NCBI GenBank assembly: GCA_905250075.1
Contig: CAJNOP010000415.1
Coordinates: 69,846 to 133,845 of the forward strand
Direction of reading: 5' to 3'
Source of the DNA: Rotaria sp. Silwood1
Lineage: Eukaryota; Rotifera; Eurotatoria; Philodinida; Philodinidae
Length of the DNA: 64,000 nt
Shown here: piece by piece, positions 59,724-64,000 of the stretch
Numbering within the stretch: position 1 is the first letter of the stretch
Layout of the letters: every line of letters starts with the position of its first letter
The notes under the pieces: generated by a model
The model's input: only the letters and a program-made list of their open reading frames with translations
Told to the model about the DNA's origin: nothing
Database searches by the model: none
Position numbers and translations under genes: made by a program

Positions 59724-59782
59724 CAGGCACGTACCGAAGGGGGTCCATGGGGTTCGCCCTTCCCCCTCAAGACTGAAGACGC
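59724..59782. mobile_element. possible lone hAT-like terminus
   Basis: CAGGCACGTACCGAAGGGGG resembles hAT ends of the CAGGGGCGTACC type; GCCTG occurs 54 bp further on. No target duplication or full partner end found. Confidence 0.3.
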
Positions 59783-60158
59783 CTGTAGGAGGTACAGGTA
59801 TACGTTCTTTTCCCAGCAAATTTTTGTAATTTTCCCACGAAGTTGATTGAATTTATCTGATTATTTATGGCATCTATCAGGAAGATATGTGTACATTCCT
59901 AAATAATTCTCAATGACTATTTATTCAATTATTTTTAATGTAGTTATTTTTCTAGATTATTGTATTATGAAAGGATGAGTATCAGTTCTATCGATATATT
60001 TGAATTACACTTACAAGGGACGATTGTATTGATGAAAAATTTGATAAATATATTGATCGACGACATAGAAATAATAATGTTAAAGACATCTAAAATTTCA
60101 AGATCTACTATTTTAAACTAATGATTAAAAATATTAAAAGATTATTTTTTTTTTTTTA

Positions 60159-61328
60159 TTAAATAGGTGAATAAGCACGATAAGCTAAAATATCATTATT
60201 AGATTTAAAATCAATAGATGTTTGTTTATCAATAAGATAAACACTAGGTTCATTAAATGAAATTTTTCCTTCATTCATTGTTCCTTGTCCTTGAATAATA
60301 ACAATTAAACTTGGTTTATCAATTGCATTAATTAAACCATTTTTTCCTTTAATTTCTTCAACAATAAAATCATCAATATTTGATACTTGTCTTGGATCAA
60401 ATTGAATTATATTTTCAGATATTTTCTTTCCAACAAATTTTGTTTGTTCAATAGTTAATGGTTGATAATCAAGCATATCAATTAATGTTGAAATATCTTT
60501 AAATTTTGGTGTTAAACCAGCACGTACAACATTATCTGAACATGCCATACATTCAATACATTGTCCATGTAAATAAGCATGTGGAATATTAGCTTTAAGA
60601 AGTATAGCTTCACCTGGATTTAATATAATATAATTAAAAAAATATATTGAAAATAAACCAACATCACCATTTGGAAATTGTTTATTAAGACGTTGAAATA
60701 AATTAGATAATTCATTATATGAATCTGATATTGATAAAATATATTCTAAATGATCATTAATACATTGTGATATAATTATTGATGATGATTGCATTAAATT
60801 TGAATAGAGTTGTTTAAGTAATGTTTGTTGTATTGATAAATCCATATTTGAAGAAATAGCATTTGAAAATTGTTCAATGAGATTTTTATCACATAATATT
60901 TGTAATTGTTTATATTTTTTTAAAAATTCATTTATTTCATTATATGGACGAAATGCACATAAACATTCAAATTTTGTTAATGCAATAGCCATTTCAGGTT
61001 TATGATTATCATCAGGATATTCTTTTGGATTTTTTTTATGTAATATTTTAGCATGTTCTTTATTTGGATGTGCTTGAATACTTAAAGCTGTTTCAATACT
61101 TAAGATTTTAAATAAAAATGGTAAATCAATATTTAAATATGATTTTAAACTTATTTGATTATTATCAATTAAATATGATTCACCTTTTAAATGTGTTCCC
61201 ATCCAATATTCAGCATAAGGTTGTGTAGATATAATTGAAGAAAATTTTGAAGCAAGTTGTGCAACAAGTGATGATGAACCAATCATACCCCATGCATAAG
61301 GTTGAACTGTACCACGTATTGGATGCAT
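60159..61328 (-). CDS. MPI: mannose-6-phosphate isomerase (type I phosphomannose isomerase)
   Basis: Interconverts fructose-6-phosphate and mannose-6-phosphate, the entry to GDP-mannose and N-glycan precursor synthesis, in the cytosol; zinc enzyme. 389 aa, single exon, ATG 61328. Zinc ligands are in place: Gln85 and His87 in SIQAHPNKEHA, Glu112 in HKPEMA, and His250 in NIPHAYLHGQCIECMA. The active-site Arg is Arg269 in SDNVVRAGLTPK. The opening YAWG and the LPFLFKIL block are conserved. Slightly shorter than human MPI (about 423 aa). The absence of introns contrasts with vertebrate MPI. Confidence 0.97.
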   Translation of the reverse strand: MHPIRGTVQPYAWGMIGSSSLVAQLASKFSSIISTQPYAEYWMGTHLKGESYLIDNNQISLKSYLNIDLPFLFKILSIETALSIQAHPNKEHAKILHKKNPKEYPDDNHKPEMAIALTKFECLCAFRPYNEINEFLKKYKQLQILCDKNLIEQFSNAISSNMDLSIQQTLLKQLYSNLMQSSSIIISQCINDHLEYILSISDSYNELSNLFQRLNKQFPNGDVGLFSIYFFNYIILNPGEAILLKANIPHAYLHGQCIECMACSDNVVRAGLTPKFKDISTLIDMLDYQPLTIEQTKFVGKKISENIIQFDPRQVSNIDDFIVEEIKGKNGLINAIDKPSLIVIIQGQGTMNEGKISFNEPSVYLIDKQTSIDFKSNNDILAYRAYSPI

Positions 61329-63815
61329 TTTAAATATATATATATATGAAATTAATTTTTTAATTTCTTAAAAGAAAATTAGAAATGTTGATGACTTGAT
61401 AGATGACAAAAATATTTTATTAAAAGTTGTAGTTAAAGCGTTGGATTAAGGGACAAAAAAAAAACAAACAGTCGTTTTAAAGATTTTTTTATCGTCTCAA
61501 ATTTTCTCTTATCATAGATCTTCTTGAATTTGTTACATTCTGAAATAGATGAATTTTTCATATGATATGATAAATAGAAGTATTCCGTTTGAGTTGAAAA
61601 TTTCAAAAATGAAAATTCTTATTACGAATTTTTTTCGTTTTATCATATAATATGCAATAAAATGACTATAACTCGAGAAGAAAAGTCAATATTTTTCATC
61701 TAAATGATGAATAATACGTATGAATAAAACATCAGCTGTATCAATTGGAAAGATTTTCTTGTAAAAGTGAGAAAAAAAACGATTTTTCCTTTACTTATTC
61801 GCATAGACTGATCACTCAGATGTTCGTAAGATCGAAAGCAGAGAAGATCAAAAAATCGCTTCTTATGAATGGCTATTATATATGTGTGATGATTAGATAT
61901 ATATATATAATGACACTACTATGAAGTGAACTAACTGACGAGGGAACATTCCCAACTAATCAATTGCTTTTGAGCTGATATTTTGGCCATAAGTAGGGGA
62001 CCACGAGACTAGAATAACCCTAGCTGCTAGGCCTTTGGGGCTGAGTTACGACTGTTTTACTGCATTTTTTTAATCTATGGCACCGGATTACCTGCAAAAG
62101 TAAATTATCGAATTTCGACCTAAAATTTTGTCCATGACGAGGTCTTAAGGGCCACTAGAATACCCTGAAAGTTTCAGACAAAAACGAATGCATCCTTCTT
62201 CAGATATTGAATTTTTAAAATCCGACCATTCTGCAGAAAAAATTAGCAAAATGTTGGTATTTTAAAAATTCAATATCTGAAGAAGGATGAATTCGTTTTG
62301 TCTGAAATTTTCAGGATATTCTAGTGGCTCTTAGACCTCTTCATAGACAAAATTTCAGATCAAAATTCAATAATTTACTTTTGCAGGTAACCCGGTGCCA
62401 TAGATAAAAAAATCCAGTAAAACGGTCATAACTCAGCCTCAGCAGCCCAAATCCTCTTAGTGTCAATCTAGTCTCGTAGTCCCCTACCTATGGCCAAAAT
62501 ATCAGCTCAAAAGCGATTGATCAGTTGGGAATGTTTCCTTACAACTGTTATATTTAGTATTAAATAACTTTTAACATCAAAAGTAATTCAGTACTAATAA
62601 GAAAAAGTTTCCAAATGATTCATACGGTTTTCAATGATATTTTATTCATATATTGAAAATATTACTATAAGAATATGTGACTTTATGAAGTTTCTCATGA
62701 ACATTATAATCAATTTTATTGATTTTTGCAAATACACGAACAAATCCATTAATAGAATTTCAATACGAAAATTTGACTGATATTTAGATAATATATGTTT
62801 GACATATTTTTCTTTCATTCGATTAGAATTATTACAATCAACATGTGTTACTTTAATAAATTTTTTTCTTTATTTTTTTTTGATAAATCTAAAACAAAAA
62901 AAAAAAGGTAATTTAAATCATATTATTTAATTTATTTTAAATTCAATGAAAAAAAAACAAACAAAATACAATTGTGAAGTTTATTAAAGTATTTGCTACG
63001 ACACTTCAAGTGTGACCACCGTGATATTAAGGTGGCACAAAATTTCAATTAATAAATTCAACGCTGCATAACACAATATTGACGCTGTACAAGATGTGCC
63101 TTACTAGTTGTTGTGTCACAACGACGATTAAATCGAGAAATGAGTCTTATACTCAAATAATAGTAAATGAGTTCGTTAAATACCAATTAAATGTTTATAT
63201 TGATGCTGCAACCGTTGTTCATTGAGATGCTGATCTGAAATAGAAAAATAATCACTGAAAAATGACATATGTACATTTCAAATTTTATTAACAATATATT
63301 AAATTCTATCATAAGATTTAATTACGATAAATTAGACTATTCGTTATGTCAAGGATAAAATTAAATGATATAAAATATTCAAATAACAAATGTATTGATC
63401 AATTACTTAAAGATTTCATTCAATCAAAGAGTAAAAAAACAAAAACAAAATTAAATTAACTGCTATTCTAATTTTAATTGACAAATAATTAATAAAAATA
63501 GAAATCATCTTCATCATCGTTATTTTTTTTGTTGTTGTACCGGATTGGTCAAATCTATGAACTACTGACATCTTCGAGTTTACCTTCATATTTAAGATAT
63601 TAATGCATTTATATCAATCTTCAATAATTTGAAATAAAAAATTAAAAAAAATATCATTATTCAATTTAAATTTTCTCAAAAACAAAAATTAATATTAAAC
63701 ATCTAATCCAATGTTTATCCATAAAAATCCATATTTTTTTCAGTGAGGGTCAACAGTAATCATCAGTATCCACTTGCTTTTGAATTTAAGTTAAAATCAA
63801 CTAAGACTTGTTAAA
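61329..63815. other. spacer with large foldback element, upstream of RPL4
   Basis: Holds the foldback at 61938-62542. The rest, including 62543-63815, is AT-rich. A TTTTTTTCAG at 63734-63743 ahead of the RPL4 start could be a 5'-UTR intron acceptor or a spliced-leader acceptor. Confidence 0.5.
61938..62542. mobile_element. ~600-bp foldback (long inverted repeat) element
   Basis: Two arms of about 270-290 bp are near-perfect inversions of each other, with a ~30-bp loop near 62240. Outer arms: GGAACATTCCCAACTAATCA left and its near-inverse at 62519-62537 right. Inner arms: TTTTAAAAATTCAATATCTG and its inverse. Arms differ at scattered positions only. AACTG occurs just outside both ends (61933-61937, 62543-62547) and may be a target duplication. 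No ORF. Confidence 0.85.
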
Positions 63816-64000
63816 ATGGTTTGTTTAATTATATCTTTCTTTTTTTGTTATTTCAATCTTTTCATTTATTTAATTTATTCTTAGGCCGCTTCGCGACCTC
63901 TTGTAAGTGTGTACGATGAAAAAGGACAATCAACAGGACATTCAGTCGTTTTACCAGCCGTTTTTCGTGCTCCAATTCGTACTGATATTGTTAATTTCGT
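63816..64000 (+). CDS. RPL4: 60S ribosomal protein L4 (uL4), 5' part, cut by window end
   Basis: Exon 1 is only the ATG (63816-63818), followed by a 66-bp GT/AG intron (63819-63884). Exon 2 starts at 63885 and reads [15 protein letters not shown], then [19 protein letters not shown] at the window edge, matching the N-terminus of eukaryotic uL4 (RPLISVY, LPAVFKAPIRPDIVNFV). Large-subunit structural protein. The single-codon first exon is unambiguous because no other in-frame start exists before the acceptor. Confidence 0.96.

Larger units (their letters stand above)
58697..60158. other. spacer holding a GC-rich hAT MITE and a hAT-like end
   Basis: Contains the missing first exon of the two-TM gene (near 58830, where a GTAAGT donor is read on the minus strand), the MITE at 58950-59349, and a lone hAT-like terminus near 59724. 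Otherwise AT-rich with nothing seen. Confidence 0.6.

Noticed and set aside
62990..63130. Possible snoRNA near RPL4 (CTGA- and TGTG-rich stretch)
   Set aside because: No paired C and D boxes or H/ACA arrangement that I could confirm by eye.

Overview
The window is animal nuclear DNA: AT-rich, with short introns (mostly 47-67 bp, GT/AG) splitting genes such as CFAP58, POFUT1 and RPL4. The combination of features points to a bdelloid rotifer: metazoan ciliary, fucosylation and nuclear-receptor genes beside intronless genes of bacterial, fungal or phage-like type (nitrilase, tail-collar protein), a DraG-type ADP-ribosylglycohydrolase, members of expanded F-box and class A GPCR families, hAT-type MITEs, and short hairpins carrying TGTGGG motifs, which I recall as the bdelloid telomere repeat. 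The species cannot be fixed from the sequence.

Layout. 0.2-0.6 kb holds a small membrane protein (-). 2.6-8.4 kb is CFAP58 (-, 8 exons), with a 146-bp hAT MITE in its largest intron. It lies head to head with POFUT1 (+, 9.2-10.5 kb). 11.5-13.8 kb is a secreted protein with a phage tail-collar domain (-). 14.6-17.4 kb is a VIT/VWA (VWA5A-like) gene with one frameshift. 20.2-22.3 kb is an ADP-ribosylglycohydrolase with a repeat-bearing tail (-). 26.3-27.4 kb is a nitrilase (-). 28.4-30.2 kb is an F-box protein. 34.7-36.8 kb is a nuclear receptor. 39.8-40.8 kb is a GPCR. 44.1 kb may hold a 62-residue protein. 47.2-50.0 kb is a second F-box protein (-). 50.9-52.0 kb is a decayed gene. 52.9-53.9 kb is a second GPCR, frameshifted (-). 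55.6-56.8 kb is a broken pentapeptide-type gene. 57.8-58.7 kb is a two-TM protein of probable TMEM70/186/223 type (-). 60.2-61.3 kb is mannose-6-phosphate isomerase (-). RPL4 begins at 63.8 kb and runs off the edge.

The genes form no operon or obvious pathway, although POFUT1 and MPI both serve glycosylation. More than half of the window is gene-poor, AT-rich spacer. The structured non-coding content is two hAT MITEs with clear 8-bp target duplications, a ~600-bp foldback palindrome, a ~117-bp palindrome, a Tc1/mariner-like end and three TGTGGG hairpins. Three or four genes carry frame lesions, which suggests active decay of non-essential family members or residual assembly indels. I found no convincing new multi-gene system. 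The best leads are the tail-collar protein, the foldback element, the TGTGGG hairpins and the GC-rich MITE.
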